The notes under the pieces are model-generated. The model worked only from the letters and a program-made list of their open reading frames with translations, was not told where the DNA came from and did not search any database. Of a stretch of 64,000 bases of DNA, positions 40,967 through 51,985 are shown piece after piece. Made by a program: the position numbers and the translations under genes. The stretch covers positions 310,001 through 374,000 of the forward strand of contig JACONQ010000011.1 of NCBI GenBank assembly GCA_014281115.1. Direction: 5' to 3'. The DNA comes from Laburnicola sp. R22_1. Taxonomy: Eukaryota > Ascomycota > Dothideomycetes > Pleosporales > Didymosphaeriaceae. How positions within the stretch are numbered: the first letter of the stretch is position 1; every line of letters starts with the position of its first letter.

Positions 40967-41668
40967 AGTCTGCTAGGGCTCGATACGATTTCGGCACGTC
41001 AGGAGGAACGCCTTTGGCTAAAGCTCGACTGGCCCTATCCATACTTGCTAGTAATGCTGGTGATCGTGTTGGAGAGTAGGAGCTGAGGGCGAGGCGAGGC
41101 GAGGCACAGCAAGGCGGGGGCACCAAAACGACCCCCAAAGAAACAAAGAGACCGGCACATGGCGGTTCTTCTAAAAAAAGAACAATGCGCCACAGTATGG
41201 CTGAAGGGTATCTTACTGTTCAATGCCGATGTTATATAAGCAAACTTCAATAGCGCTAATGCAGATAAGAAACCCGCTAAAACATCTAAGGATATCAAGG
41301 GTTGATCAGCCGACATCGGAACCTTCGGAATCTATCGTCTCGCAGTCAAATTAGACTTCAAAGCGCGGAAAAACATCTTTCTTAATCGGGCTTTCTTGTC
41401 ATACCTCCGAAATCTAGAGAGGCCTAGTATGTCGTGAGAAAACAGGGGAGAGACCTTGAGGCGGCAATTTACGGCGTTGACGAATAGGTGTATAGAACGA
41501 CAACCACTCGGTGGAACCTTACGAAAATCTAGAAACATAGACTTAGATAGTTATAGGATATTTGTGTATCGTTCAAAGTGCTATATATTTGTTAGGGGAA
41601 ATTTGGAGAGGATTTTCCTCACAAATTGTCTCGGTACACCGTGCGTCTCGCGACCCAGGGACACACCT

Positions 41669-41945
41669 TACGTTCTCAATAATTCAATCATTAGAACAAT
41701 AAGGTAGTCCTAGGTTCCCCATTCTCATTCCATCTATTCCCGTGGCAGTGGCCGCTTCTACAATATATCACATAGTTAAGGCCAGAGATAGTATACCGTA
41801 CGACGAGCCCCAAGAATGAGGCATCTCCACAATCACGATGATGGTTCATAGATAACTTTAGTCTAATATTAAATTCTAGATAAGAATATAAGCTAGAGTC
41901 TGCTTTAATAAATAGAATCAGCTATGATCAACAAGTTCCACTTAC
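41669..41945. other. Short intergenic gap
   Basis: AT-rich spacer between the Fot 5' end and the 3' end of the zinc-ribbon gene; nothing is recognised. Confidence 0.4.
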
Positions 41946-42659
41946 CTAGCCAAACTCAACATCGTCCGTCGACGTGCTCAAACGGCTCAACTCTACCATC
42001 TTCCTATCTCGCATCATCCAAAGCTTCTTCATACTCCGCTCCGGACTAGCCGTAAACTCCTCCCACCCCCCAATACGGAACTGGATCCCCGTCGCATCAG
42101 CCAGCCACCCGCATCCGCACCGCATCCCGCCGAGCAAAAAACTCGAAACCGAATTCCCATTCAGGTTCCGCGTCCCCTCAAGCACAGCCCGATGCGTAAG
42201 ACCGCAGCGCGGACAGACGTTTCCAAACGGCGGCTCCGCCTCTGCAGAACCCCTAAACCCCGTGATGCGCAGAGTAGTCACATCTTGGACTTTGAGAACG
42301 CTTGTAGCGCAGCACGCGCGGCAGAAGATGTGGCTGCATGCTGTGCATATCAGGTGTCCAAACGGATGATCTCCCGAGCGGAGGAAGAGAGGGGATTTGC
42401 GGCCGCAGCAACAAAGCCACACGCCGTCAGGGGGGAGATTTGACTCAACACGATCAGCCGAAGGGTGGACAGCTGAGTTGCTGGTAGACGTGCTGCTCCG
42501 GTTTAGATGGACTTTGTTCAGGTAGAAGGGGGAGCGCATGCGCAACGTGTGGAGATCGGACATGATTCGAAGAAGGCCTGGAATCATGATTGCGTTTGCG
42601 ATCGATGGAGACAGTTTGCGGTTCGGGAAAGTTATTGTATTACTACTCCCAAGGATCAT
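41946..42659 (-). CDS. Cys-rich zinc-ribbon-like protein, paralogue 2
   Basis: 237 codons with an ATG at 42659 (later Mets at residues 25 and 33 are alternative starts). Motifs: VWLCCCGRKSP near residue 80, GDHPFGHLICTACSHIFC and RACC near residues 97-117, FGNVCPRCGLTHRA near residue 147 and MRCGCGWLAD near residue 178. Order and spacing repeat those of the 650-1552 gene, including the PLG/PFG step and the CGL..RA block, so the two are paralogues. No stop or frameshift. Function unknown; metal binding is inferred. Confidence 0.72.
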   Translation of the reverse strand: MILGSSNTITFPNRKLSPSIANAIMIPGLLRIMSDLHTLRMRSPFYLNKVHLNRSSTSTSNSAVHPSADRVESNLPPDGVWLCCCGRKSPLFLRSGDHPFGHLICTACSHIFCRACCATSVLKVQDVTTLRITGFRGSAEAEPPFGNVCPRCGLTHRAVLEGTRNLNGNSVSSFLLGGMRCGCGWLADATGIQFRIGGWEEFTASPERSMKKLWMMRDRKMVELSRLSTSTDDVEFG

Positions 42660-43393
42660 ATAAACGGAATGGATGGTGCGTAGGTGACGACGTTGTAAAA
42701 TTTCAACGAGGTATTGTGTAGGGACTCTGGCGGGATGTACTTTTTATCGTAGGTGAACAATGTACACCCCCTACTACGAACATGGCCTAGAACCACTCGG
42801 TATTTCCACTAACATTTCGCACAAAATAGAATTTGCTAACCGTGTGAACTATATGATTTCGACATAGAGAGCTTATAGCACTAGATTACTAATGTAGTTA
42901 TTCTTGAGGCTCGTTAAGATCATGCTTGGGATCTTCATCCTATTAATTAGAATATCTTTTTCTAAGTCCGACTTAAGTGCGCTACGAGCACTTAGCTCAT
43001 TCAACTCGGGCGATGGGATTAAGCTAAAGTAAGCCGACAGTTCTTAGAAGCGTAGGTAGGCCTGAACAATAGAACTTAGGAATCGTAAGTCCTTGAAATT
43101 GTATTACTAGTGAGGTGTATAACGAAAGTCTTATTTGATCAAGCCTTCTAAGATCTAAGATGAACCTATTATCATCATTTCCCCAGCAAGCATTACCCAA
43201 GCAAAGTTTCAGAGGGGGCTATAATAAGCCGAAAGTTATATAGCCCAAGCGACTACAGCAATGGGGCTGCTAAATTGCGACAGTTTCTAACTCTAGAGGC
43301 ACCGAGCCCATACTGGAAATGGCAGTGCAAATTAAAGTGACGAGGATGATGACGGACTACTTCAGAACAACTTAAATAAGAGCTTAGTATCCG
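42660..43393. other. AT-biased gene-free stretch
   Basis: Many TA-rich stops in all frames and no repeat match that I can follow. Composition suggests moderate RIP decay. Confidence 0.45.
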
Positions 43394-43876
43394 CTATATG
43401 TGACCCCAACGCTTACCGTAATCTACAATAAGCTGAATTGCTTCTCGAACATGCCCGAACGACAAAGATTCCAGCGCCTGACGACTGCTTTTGAATTGTC
43501 GCGTCAACTCTAGAAATGCATTCCAATCCTCCCGAGTACGACGCCAGCACTTTCTTCCGCGAGAAAGAAACGCCCATTTCCCCATGGCATCCTTTTAGCT
43601 ACGCGATGGTTCCAATCATATACTGCCCTAGCCACAGCTTCATTGCCACTCTGAGCAGCTCCCATCTCGAATGGAGTGAGGTAGCAAGATATACCCATGG
43701 CGTTATACTCAGTCTCTTCCCAGAAGCGGCACTCCGGTTCCTTACCGCTAAATTGGGTAAGGGTTGTATGAGGTCAAGCATTTCGTGCTTGATTGCAACC
43801 ATCAAAGCAGCATCGAAAACGGCATACGCAATATGATCGCTCCGGTCAAGCGTCAGTATCCCCAAGAAGGATATTA

Positions 43877-45198
43877 CAGTACTAAGCCAAAAGTCTGTTC
43901 CCCGCAGGGGTAAGCGAGGTCCGCCATCATCACCACCCCGTCGCGCAGAGCGCTCCGGCACCCCCAATATCGCTCCCGGAGAGTTGATAATTGATATAGA
44001 GATAATTATTTGATCAATATTTTGTTTGATACCCGCGCGCACGCCGGAGAGCAAGTAGGCGGCGCGGCATACTAAGTATAAGCTTGCGAATCAGCGAATC
44101 AGGGATCCTACGCCAGCAATCTTTCAACGCCGCGCAGAAGGTCTCAAAGTCCTCGTCGCCGTCGCCAAGGTCGCCCATATTGGGGTAACGCTTATAGAGT
44201 TCTCTCTTAAGGGACCACCAGAGATGTTCGATGGGGTTGATGTCGGGGGAATAACGCGGCCACTCGATCGGTTGTATGCCGTGTTCCGCCAAAAAATCGA
44301 GCGACTGTCGCGCCCTGTGGATGGGCGCGATGTCGTGCATATAGATATCTCCTGCGTGATAATTACAGAGGAGTCCTTCGCGTAGAGCTTCAATATAACT
44401 CCATGCGCTGTATCCTTTGCGACGAGCTGCTGGGTCCCTGGGCATGATCACTAAGGGACTCCGCCGAACCCGCCCTCTCCGATCAAGCCAGATACTCGCC
44501 CACACCATTGCCGCGCGAGATCTTGATATAACTGTCTCCTCGATCATCTCATGTCTCCATTTCTCGTGTGGGAGGCGAAAAACCCATGTAGATGTGCCGC
44601 CGGAGCGTCTTTGAATAGAGCACTCATCTGAGAACCGGAAGGGCTGTCCGCGCCAATCCCAATTGCGATATTCCCGTTCGAATTGACGCCTCTCCTGGGC
44701 CACCGCGCGAGTGATCTTGGGCTTCCGCGCTGCCCGGAAGTTGGTCAGGCTCTCTGCCTTCAATGCGCGATATGCAGTCGTTCGAGAGATGCGGTGGAGG
44801 AGGCCTCGCGGAGGAGGGCTGGGTATTCGATCCTCGGGTTTTTCGTGCCTCTCGATAGAGTACACGCTTGTCATGTGTATTAAGCGCCTGGGGACGCCCT
44901 GATCGAGGCCGCGATTGATTGTGGTGTTGTTCTCCATATCTCTGAAGTGTTTTGTTGATGCAGCGACGCGTACAGTTAAACTCCTCAGCCAACTCCCGCG
45001 ATGACGCGCCCGCCTCACACTTCGCGATAATTAAATCCCGTTGCTGGACAGATAATTCGGCATTGCGGCGACGATTTCCTGAAATTTCTACACCAAAAGA
45101 GCTCATATTGGTGGAGTAATGTAGTGTTGAAAATAGGGTGTTGGTGTTGGTGTACGCGCGTTAGCGTGTTGGGGGAACAGACTTTTGGCTTGGCACTG
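43877..45198. mobile_element. Tc1/mariner element, TA target
   Basis: 1322 bp between TA dinucleotides (43875-43876, 45199-45200). Inverted ends: CAGTACTAAGCCAAAAGTCT on the left, CAGTGCCAAGCCAAAAGTCT inward from the right. It sits inside NLR3, whose frame is continuous when it is removed. Confidence 0.93.
44014..45106 (-). pseudogene. Tc1-type DDE transposase, one frameshift
   Basis: An ATG at 45106 (MSSFGVEISGNRRRNAELSV), paired HTH (SRELAEEFNCTRRCINKTLQ). A frame change near 44865 then leads into ISRTTAYRALKAESL, first Asp FRFSDECSIQ, second Asp IYMHDIAPIHRA, and WPRYSPDINPIEHLWWSLKR with the final Glu, the DD34E Tc1 signature. The catalytic residues are kept; the frameshift alone breaks it. 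About 345 residues if whole, normal for Tc1. Confidence 0.87.
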
Positions 45199-45522
45199 TA
45201 CAGCAATAGTGAAGCCATTACTGCATGCGTAATCAAAAAAATGAGCGCTAATGATGGCTTTCGCAGATTCCAGACCACATGATGCCGCGACGTGGAGACC
45301 GAATTCGCGCTCGAGTTCCGATTCTGGCCAGGACACAAGTGGGGGGGAAGCGGATTGCTGCAGCAACGAGTGGAAAATGTCAAGAAGTTTACACTTCTCT
45401 ATCGGGTCTTTGCAAAGTGTATGGAAGATCCACGGGAGCAGCCTCTTATCACTTAGATACGTGGCGACATTTTCGATGTTTAGGGCCCAGTTGGTGTTTT
45501 CCGGAGTCGCCAAACTAGCGTA

Positions 45523-47656
45523 CCGTGGGTCACCACCTCGTGCACGGCCCCACCTCGTGCACGGCCAACACCAAATCTCCCGCACTTTCAGAATCGCTTT
45601 ACACCACCAATATACACCCAATGGAGGCTGCCCTAGAGTCGTTCAAATCGCTGAAGCTTAGAGAGAAGCCTAATTATACTCAGACTGCGAAAAAGTACGG
45701 TGTTGATCAAACGTTGCTATCGAATCGTCACCGCGGGGTTATTGGCAGCTATGCGGAGAAAGTCGATAATATGCGCCTTCTTAACTCTACATAGGAAACT
45801 GAGCTCGTACAATATATTAATAAGCTCTGTGTACGAGGGCTACCACCTACAAGGGAGATGATACGGAATTTCGCAGCAGAAATAGCAGGAAAAGAGCTAG
45901 GAAAAAACTAGGTTGATCGCTTTATTGCGCGGCATCACATTGAGCTTGTATCTTGATAGGTATCTAGCATTAATTCCACACGCCACAGAGCTAACTCTGC
46001 CTTTAAATACGCCCTATATTTTAAGCTCCTAGACTAGAAGATAACTTAGTATAATATCGAGGCTCGTAATATCTATAATATGGATAAGAAGGGCTCCTTA
46101 ATTAGGGTGCTGTTAAAAATAAAGCGCGTGTTCTCCTGCCATCAATATGATCACGGAGGCGTGAAACAAGCACTCTAGGACAGCAATAGGGAGTGGATAA
46201 CTATAATAGCCTGTATTTGCGCTAATAGCAGCTATCTTACGCCTGCGCTAATTTATTAGGCTGTTTCTAGCAAGATATAAGACTTATAGCTTTAGGATTT
46301 CAACCCTATAGAGCATAAAACCTTCTTCGCCTTATCGCCCAGTGGATGGACTAATAATAAGCTAGGGCTCTTATAGCTTAAACAGGTGTTTAATCGCGAA
46401 ACAAAAGCAAAGGCAAGACAATTATATTATTTACTTATCCTTAATAGCTATAGCTCACATATATTAATAGAGTTTATTAAGTTTTGCGACAACAATTGGA
46501 TTCTTCTGGCTATCTATCCTCCCCACGCTACTCACACCTTGCAGCCGCTTAATATCTGCCTTTTTAAGCCTCTATTAACTGCCTACTTAAACGAGCTCTC
46601 CAAGTTCATGTATAGCTGTTAGGGCATCTCCGCGATTACAAAAAGAGACTTCTTCCGCTTGTTCTATAAGGCCTGGCATACAACGTTTAAGGAAAAGACG
46701 ATCTTAATGGCTTTTTAAGTTATAGGGCTTTCGCCGTTAGACTTAGAGGCTATACTTAAGAAGTTTAAAATAGAGGAGACTAAGAGGCCCTCATTAAGTG
46801 ATAGTACTACTTCCGTACTTAGCGCTTTAGATTGGAGAAAGATTGAGCGATTACTGCGCTAGGTAGTGGAGGATATCTATGATTAACGCTCCTAACAGCT
46901 AAGCCAGACGATTCACGTGATAGCTATATAAAAACAGCTCCTCTAGCATAAAAACAAGCGACTTAGAGGGGCCTTTGTTAATAAGAAGAAGCGCTGTTAA
47001 CGTGGCAGGCCTCTATTACTTAAGGCACTATAGGAGTATAATAGTGGAGCTATATTCTAGTCGCCATCTAAAGTTAAGAACGCCCGCGATCGCTAAGCAC
47101 AAAAGGATGCTAATAAGCAGCTACTACAACAACAGAAGTCTAAGGAGATTAAGCGTAGGGAGTAGTAGAAGTAGGAGAAGGCTACTATGCTTGAAGAGAG
47201 GCAGCGCATAAGAGAGGTGGCCAAAGAAATACGCCTTTAAGAACAGCGCGAGAAGGCTGTGCAGCGCGAAGAAGCTAGGATTGCGCGCGAAGCCAAAAAG
47301 CAACTCCAACAAGATATACAATTCTTTAAAAAGGGTAATAGACGCCATTAAAAGGCCTTTGCACCACCTCCTTAAGTCGCTAAGGAGATAGAGGATGTTA
47401 GTGTGGATATATCATCTGTAGTTGATGTGGTGCCTACACCTAGCCCTGCCACGCGTACCCGCAAAGTACGCCTCCTACAGAGGTATCGCACGTAGTTTAT
47501 TGTTACCAATCAATTTAATAGGTCCTTAAAAGCCCTCCACTAAAAAATCTCGCGATAATACAATATATATGCGACTCTATAGCTGCAAAAGTTGTGGGTG
47601 TGGGCATCTGGAAACCGTGCACCAGGTGGGGCCGTGCACCAGGTGGTGACCCACGG
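45523..47656. mobile_element. Pogo-type element A, second copy
   Basis: 2134 bp between TA (45521-45522, 47657-47658), same family as 29404-31543 and inverted relative to it. Its 5' end (transposase side) has CACCTCGTGCAC units and its 3' end CACCTGGTGCAC units, as in the other copy. It is inserted in NLR3. Confidence 0.93.
45621..47495 (+). pseudogene. Transposase of pogo element A, copy 2
   Basis: Starts MEAALESFKSLKLREKPNYT; blocks YNMDKKGS, LLILNSYSSH and LQPLNICLFKPL carry the same Asp-to-Asn changes as copy 1. It has more stops than copy 1 (at least ten TAG/TAA). Heavily decayed and inactive. Confidence 0.87.
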
Positions 47657-50135
47657 TACCTTGTCGAAATTGGTGGCAGAACAATCCTAGCGTAGGCCCA
47701 AAGAATGTCTTTTACGAATTTAGCTGCTCCTTCTTCGTTGAATGACAAAGGACCTGCTAAATCATGGCGTGCAAGGTAATCATTAACCGTCCGGTGCAAA
47801 AGCTGTACCGTGTCCGTTGCATCGACATCATCGTCTCCATAAGCAGGCCGAATAGTCCCCGTTTTTCATACTGACAACCTCCACAGGCGGGCCGCACGTC
47901 GCATGGAGCTGCCACCGAAATTCTTTCCATGAAGGTATATGTGCGCGGGCCTCCTCAATGGGATCGACGGTTGAACGGAGAGCGCGTTTAAGGTTTTGCG
48001 GGGTTGCAAGAGCATCCCATACTGTGTCCGTGCACTCAACGCCCGGATTCAGTCAACGCCCCGCTGAACACCATAGCAGCTTAACTAAAATAAGGCTGCA
48101 GAGCCACACAAAATCGCTATTATTACGAGATTTTGTAGTAGAGTACTATTTTAATGCTTGCGATTCACCTGTGCTACTTATATTTACTTGGAAGCTTAAC
48201 GTTGCGGCTATGCCGCGTGGTCTTAGGTGGAGCTGCTGATGCGGCACCTAAAGCCTCCTAAGTAGTTATAGTATTAACTACGCGTTTCTAACGCTTGTTG
48301 CTCTGTATAGATAGCTGCGAGGCCTTTCTCTTACCCTTTTAGGTAGATTGTAGAGCTTTTGCATCGTCGCAAGCTTCTCTCTGGCAAGCACGCTCTGCTG
48401 CCTTCTTAGCCTTCTCCTTCTCCTTGGCTACCTTGGCTACCTCCCTCACCACACGCTTCTCCTCTGCAATTTTCTCCTTGCATAGCTTAGCTGCCTTCTT
48501 CAACTCAGCCTTCTCAGCTTTTTGAAGCTTCTGCTCCTTCTCCTCTTGTTCCTTTACAGACTGACGTACGCGAGCCTCCCTAACCTTCCTTAGTGACCAG
48601 AAAACCGCCCCCCCCATAGTACTCTTAACGTTGTTGCAGATCTAGAGGTTTTCCCTTCTTCTTGTGCTTCTTTTTCGTAGTAAGAGCCTCTCTTAACCCA
48701 GCAATCTTATAGTAAAGTAACTCATTTTAAACTAAGATGTGGTGGAGTGAGCGGCTAAGCTTCTGCGCGTCCTTACTACTCTGATCTTCTACTGCGGATC
48801 GTACAAAGCGGTCTAGTTTACGCCAGTTAGATCCGCTAAGTACTAACGTAGAGCTCTCTCGCGATTCCTGCTCATCTAGGGTAGTGTTAGTGAACCTTTT
48901 GAGTATAACCTCTAGGTTGAATAGTAATATGCCTGTTGCTTCAAAAGACTTAAGTATCGTCTCCTCCTTAAAAGAGCTCGTCCAGGCCTCCCAGAATAGA
49001 GGGAAGAAGTCCCCTTTCTTAATAGGGAGGAGTCCCTGGCTCTGGTAGAGGTGATCTAATAGCTCCTTTGAGTACGCAGTTGATAGAGGCTTAAATAGAA
49101 CCACATCAAGTGGCTAAAGCGTGTGGGTTAAATAAGGGGGGAAGATGGCTAGAAGTATCCTGTTACAATCGCAATAGTCGATAAAATCCATAGTAACGTG
49201 AGATCTATAGCCATCAAGGATAAGTAACCAGTAAGACCATTAAGCTTTTGCCTTGGTGTAGCGATCAAACACCTGTTTAAGCCAGGCAAGGCCAATATCA
49301 TTGTTTGTCCAGCCTAAAGGCGACAAGGAAATGTGTACTAAGTGCTCTCCTGCCTTAATATCCTCTACCCAGCTTAATTGTATAGCCTTGTTAGTAGCCT
49401 AATAGATAAGGCTTGGCGGCAAGGCTGATCTATCAGCGCAAACACACGCTAGGAGGGTAATCCATTTATAAGAGCCATCTTAGAAAGATGCTATAACCTC
49501 CTTATTCTCCCACATTCGTCTGCTGAACACTCGTTTTGATCGGCTAGTGATACTAATTAAGAAGCCTTTTTCATCCATATTATACGTGTGACGAGGCTCG
49601 ATGTCATATTCCTTGATTTTGGCACCTAGGAGATCAAAATACAGGCTGTATTTATCCCCTAAGTCGGCTTGGTGGCGATTGCTGTCCATACCAGCTGCCC
49701 ATCGAGAGATCAGATGGATGTTGTGTCGGTTGATGAAGCGAGTAACCCAGCTCTCACTCACTAGCTCCTTGGCTATTGTTAACGCGAAATTTCGTATCAT
49801 CTCTCTTGTGGGTGGCAAGTGACGCGCTGTAAGCCCTTCAATGTATTGTACAAGCTCCTGCTCTTGTTAGGGACTGAGTTTCCGTCGGTTAAACCCCGCA
49901 GTTGCACGCGTCGTTTGAATCGCTTGGTGCCTTCGCGACAGCGTACTTCGATCAACGCCATGCTTGCTAGCGATCTTAGTATAAGAGAAAGATTCTTCTG
50001 ACCTTAGCGATTCTATTTCTTTAATTGCAGCCTCAATTGAGCTCATATTGGTGGCGTTATGGCGTGTTGAAATTTGGGGTGGTTTGCGTTCAGCGGGGCG
50101 TTGACTGAATCCGGGCGTTGAGTGCACGGACACAG
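47515..50135. mobile_element. Pogo-type element B in NLR3 (48022-50135)
   Basis: The element is 48022-50135 (2114 bp), between TA at 48020-48021 and 50136-50137, with inverted ends CTGTGTCCGTGCACTCAACG and ATTCAGTCAACGCCCCGCTG inside. The stretch 47659-48019 to its left is a host NLR3 segment between two transposons. Confidence 0.85.
48339..50046 (-). pseudogene. Transposase of pogo element B
   Basis: An ATG at 50046 (MSSIEAAIKEIESLRSEESF), psq HTH (HGVDRSTLSRRHQAI), CENP-B HTH (LPPTREMIRNFALTIAKELV), then catalytic blocks YNMDEKGFLISI, LLILDGYRSH and PLDVVLFKPL (all three Asp kept), and a Lys/Glu coiled coil ending near 48339. At least seven stops (TAG/TAA), mostly CAG- or TGG-derived. A cousin of element A with different ends. 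Confidence 0.87.
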
Positions 50136-50353
50136 TAGTTCCTCAAGCTTTAGGGGTTTCAAAGCATTCCCGCCGCTCACGAACATTAATGCTCCAGATG
50201 TCTTCGGATCTTGGCTAACTCTTCACCCTCAAATTTTTGCCTTGAATCGTCGACACAATATGTGTAGAGGCCATCAAGTTTGGTAGGAAGTATCTTCAGC
50301 CTTTGCTCTAGTTCAGAGAATGTGTACATTCCTTTCCTGATGGTCGATTCGAG

Positions 50354-50538
50354 GACACTGAGAATGACAATTGTTGCAACCGACACAATTTTGTCGGTGG
50401 AAGGGGCCGAAATTTTTTTTCGGGCGATATGTGACTCACAAGGAGCCGAACCAAAGTTCAACTAGATGCGCATCACAACTATACTTCCATCACATGCGAC
50501 TGTTATACTTTGCCGGTGAGGGGAGACACTGAGAATGA
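50354..50538 (-). mobile_element. SINE-like 157-bp insertion with 14-bp TSD
   Basis: GACACTGAGAATGA occurs at 50354-50367 and 50525-50538, flanking 157 bp. Removing the insert and one repeat restores the NLR3 frame (VTLILSVLESTIRKGMY). On the minus strand the insert carries GGTTCGGCTCC, one base from a Pol III B box, and CGGCAAAGTAT, close to an A box, about 55 nt upstream. No poly(A) tail. The TSD length suggests target-primed retroposition; the SINE reading is tentative. Confidence 0.6.
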
Positions 50539-51695
50539 GAGTCACCCACATAACAACGCCTTGTGCATTGGCTAAGAGATAAGAGCTGAATTTATCGAGC
50601 ATAGAGTCCTCCCTTCTTTTCTGTTTCTCCTGGAATGGGCTTAATCGTTCCGGCCTTGATACGTCTTTTCGAGGCAGACGTATCGCACATTTAGGCTGGT
50701 GTGCGGCTTCGCCACCAAAAGAGTGTGGTAGGTTGTAGTCATCACCCCCAAAACGCATAGCGTTACAGAGCGAACCTATGCCGGCATCAACAATGGCGCG
50801 AATAGTGCCGCTATTCTCCTCTTGTAGGGCGATTTTGTGGAGATTTCCAAAGAGGCGTTGATGGCGAGAGAATTCCACATCAATATCAAGGAACGGTCTA
50901 CTACAAACGATGATCTTGAAATGCGACTGTTCAACAATAGCCACGAGGTTGCTGAAAGTATGCAGGAGAATCCGCCTCGTTTGACTACCGTCTTTTCCAG
51001 TTTCGGCTTGGTCCATTGCACCAATAAGGCACTGGACTTCGAATCCGGTAGAGATTATATTGCGAAGAATTTCCTGCGTTGCATGGAGCGATTCCCATGG
51101 GAGACAAGATCTTGGAGCATATGCTCGGTAAGTTTCCTGGAAATCCCGAAACAGGGACTGGCTTTGTTGTAGTAACTGATAGAGAATCGACCTCATGAAG
51201 GAGGTATGGGCTACAAGGGTATGTCCACATCTGATCTGGAAAGTAACGGGGAGTCTCGTGGAAGAGATCCGAGCTCGTTATCGACGTGATCTCAATCTTT
51301 GCGTATAATCTCATAGAGACGCGCAACAAGCGTAACAGGGTAGTCCACGAATTCGGGGTTCCTGCCCAAGGGCACTGTCGAGAAGGGCTCGAAACTTCGC
51401 TTTGGTCCCTTCGTGGAGAGCAGTGGTGGTAGACCAGGCGATTCATCCCTTAATGACTGTTCGATCTCTTTCTGCAGCCGAATAAACGCATTTTTTCGCC
51501 CTTCGCCATAGATGAGAGGCATATGGATATTGAAAATGCCTAGTAGAGGGTATGCTGCGTCTTCTTTACGTTTTGTCTGGCGGTTGGCTGCCTATAATAT
51601 GCGCTCCTCTACATTGAAATAAGGCAGAGGGATTCTATAAAATACCTAGATAGTAATTCCTATTATCTTATAAAGAGTCTGTTTAAGTAATTTTT

Positions 51696-51985
51696 TGTAA
51701 GGGCGGTACACGGCCTTACAGGGCTAACCTATTAGGGACAGCTAGAATAGTTAAAAGAGCTAGTTAAATTAATACTATTCTAAGATAGTAAATAAGAAAA
51801 GAATATAGGGGGCCCTTTTTTATATAAAGGGCAGTATAGGGTATAGGCCTACACTAACTACTACGCTAATACTAACTAGAAAAAGTACTTTTAGAAAGGT
51901 AAAAGGCGTAAATAGAGAAAATAGGGTGTAAAAGAAAGGTAATAGGGCGTGCTTAGTAGGGAGGCTAGTAAGTACTATTATATAA
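51696..51985. repeat. Direct repeat copy 1 (possible RIPed LTR)
   Basis: Matches 55386-55672 in the same orientation (AGAATAGTTAAAAGAGCTAG, GCATAGGCCTA-like and CTTAGTAGGGAGGCTA blocks), starting TGTAAGGGCGG. The two lie about 3.7 kb apart, as solo-sized LTRs could; no primer site or gag/pol can be read. Confidence 0.55.

Larger units (their letters stand above)
36069..41042 (-). pseudogene. Fot/pogo transposase split by hAT
   Basis: An ATG at 41042 opens MDRASRALAKGVPPDVPKSY; the frame is cut by the hAT after ADYSQ and resumes at 37705 (VPASTLHHRARGRPSIEDKA). It then runs with no stop to 36069: RPPKPPGKNWSKAFQDRHPE, first Asp YNMDETGVMLSML, VTAIECISADGRYLSPMVIW, second Asp RVLICDGFGTHET, third Asp SHKLQPCDVSTFAPLK, basic nuclear-type tail (KGKGKRGRKRKA). 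The catalytic triad is complete. Compared with the fragment at 23476-23819 it lacks ten codons (30 bp) between two CCTCG copies. It is inactive only because of the insertion, and perhaps the deletion. Confidence 0.88.
36069..41668. mobile_element. Fot element interrupted by a hAT
   Basis: The 5' end is at 41668 (TA 41669-41670), with the terminal motif shared with 24420-24445. The transposase is on the minus strand. A hAT (37706-40958) sits in the N-terminal coding part. The 3' inverted end is not seen, so the element is probably truncated there. Confidence 0.85.
43394..51650 (-). pseudogene. NLR3: HET-NACHT-ankyrin gene broken by insertions
   Basis: Reading right to left, skipping inserts: HET end (PYFNVEERI then EDAAYPLLGIFNIHMPLIYG, 51650-51480), a linker like an NB-ARC start (FSTVPLGRNPEFV), NACHT middle (MRSILYQLLQQS, QCLIGAMDQAE, IIVCSRPF; 51196-50540), GMYTFSELEQRLKILPTKLD (about 50300), KPLKLEELWDALATPQNLK across the insert at 50136/48021, TVQLLHRTVNDYLARHDLAG (about 47810), then PPISTRYASLATPENTNWAL across 47657/45522, FGLHVAASCGLESAKAIIS ankyrin-like (45250), and FTIAVISFLGILTLD across 45199/43876. 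Walker A is absent, and there is at least one frameshift (about 50200) besides stops. Family knowledge: NACHT-ANK fungal NLR. No product is expected. Confidence 0.8.

Noticed and set aside
48339..48617. Independent Lys/Glu coiled-coil protein
   Set aside because: It is the C-terminal tail of the pogo element B transposase, after an in-frame stop.
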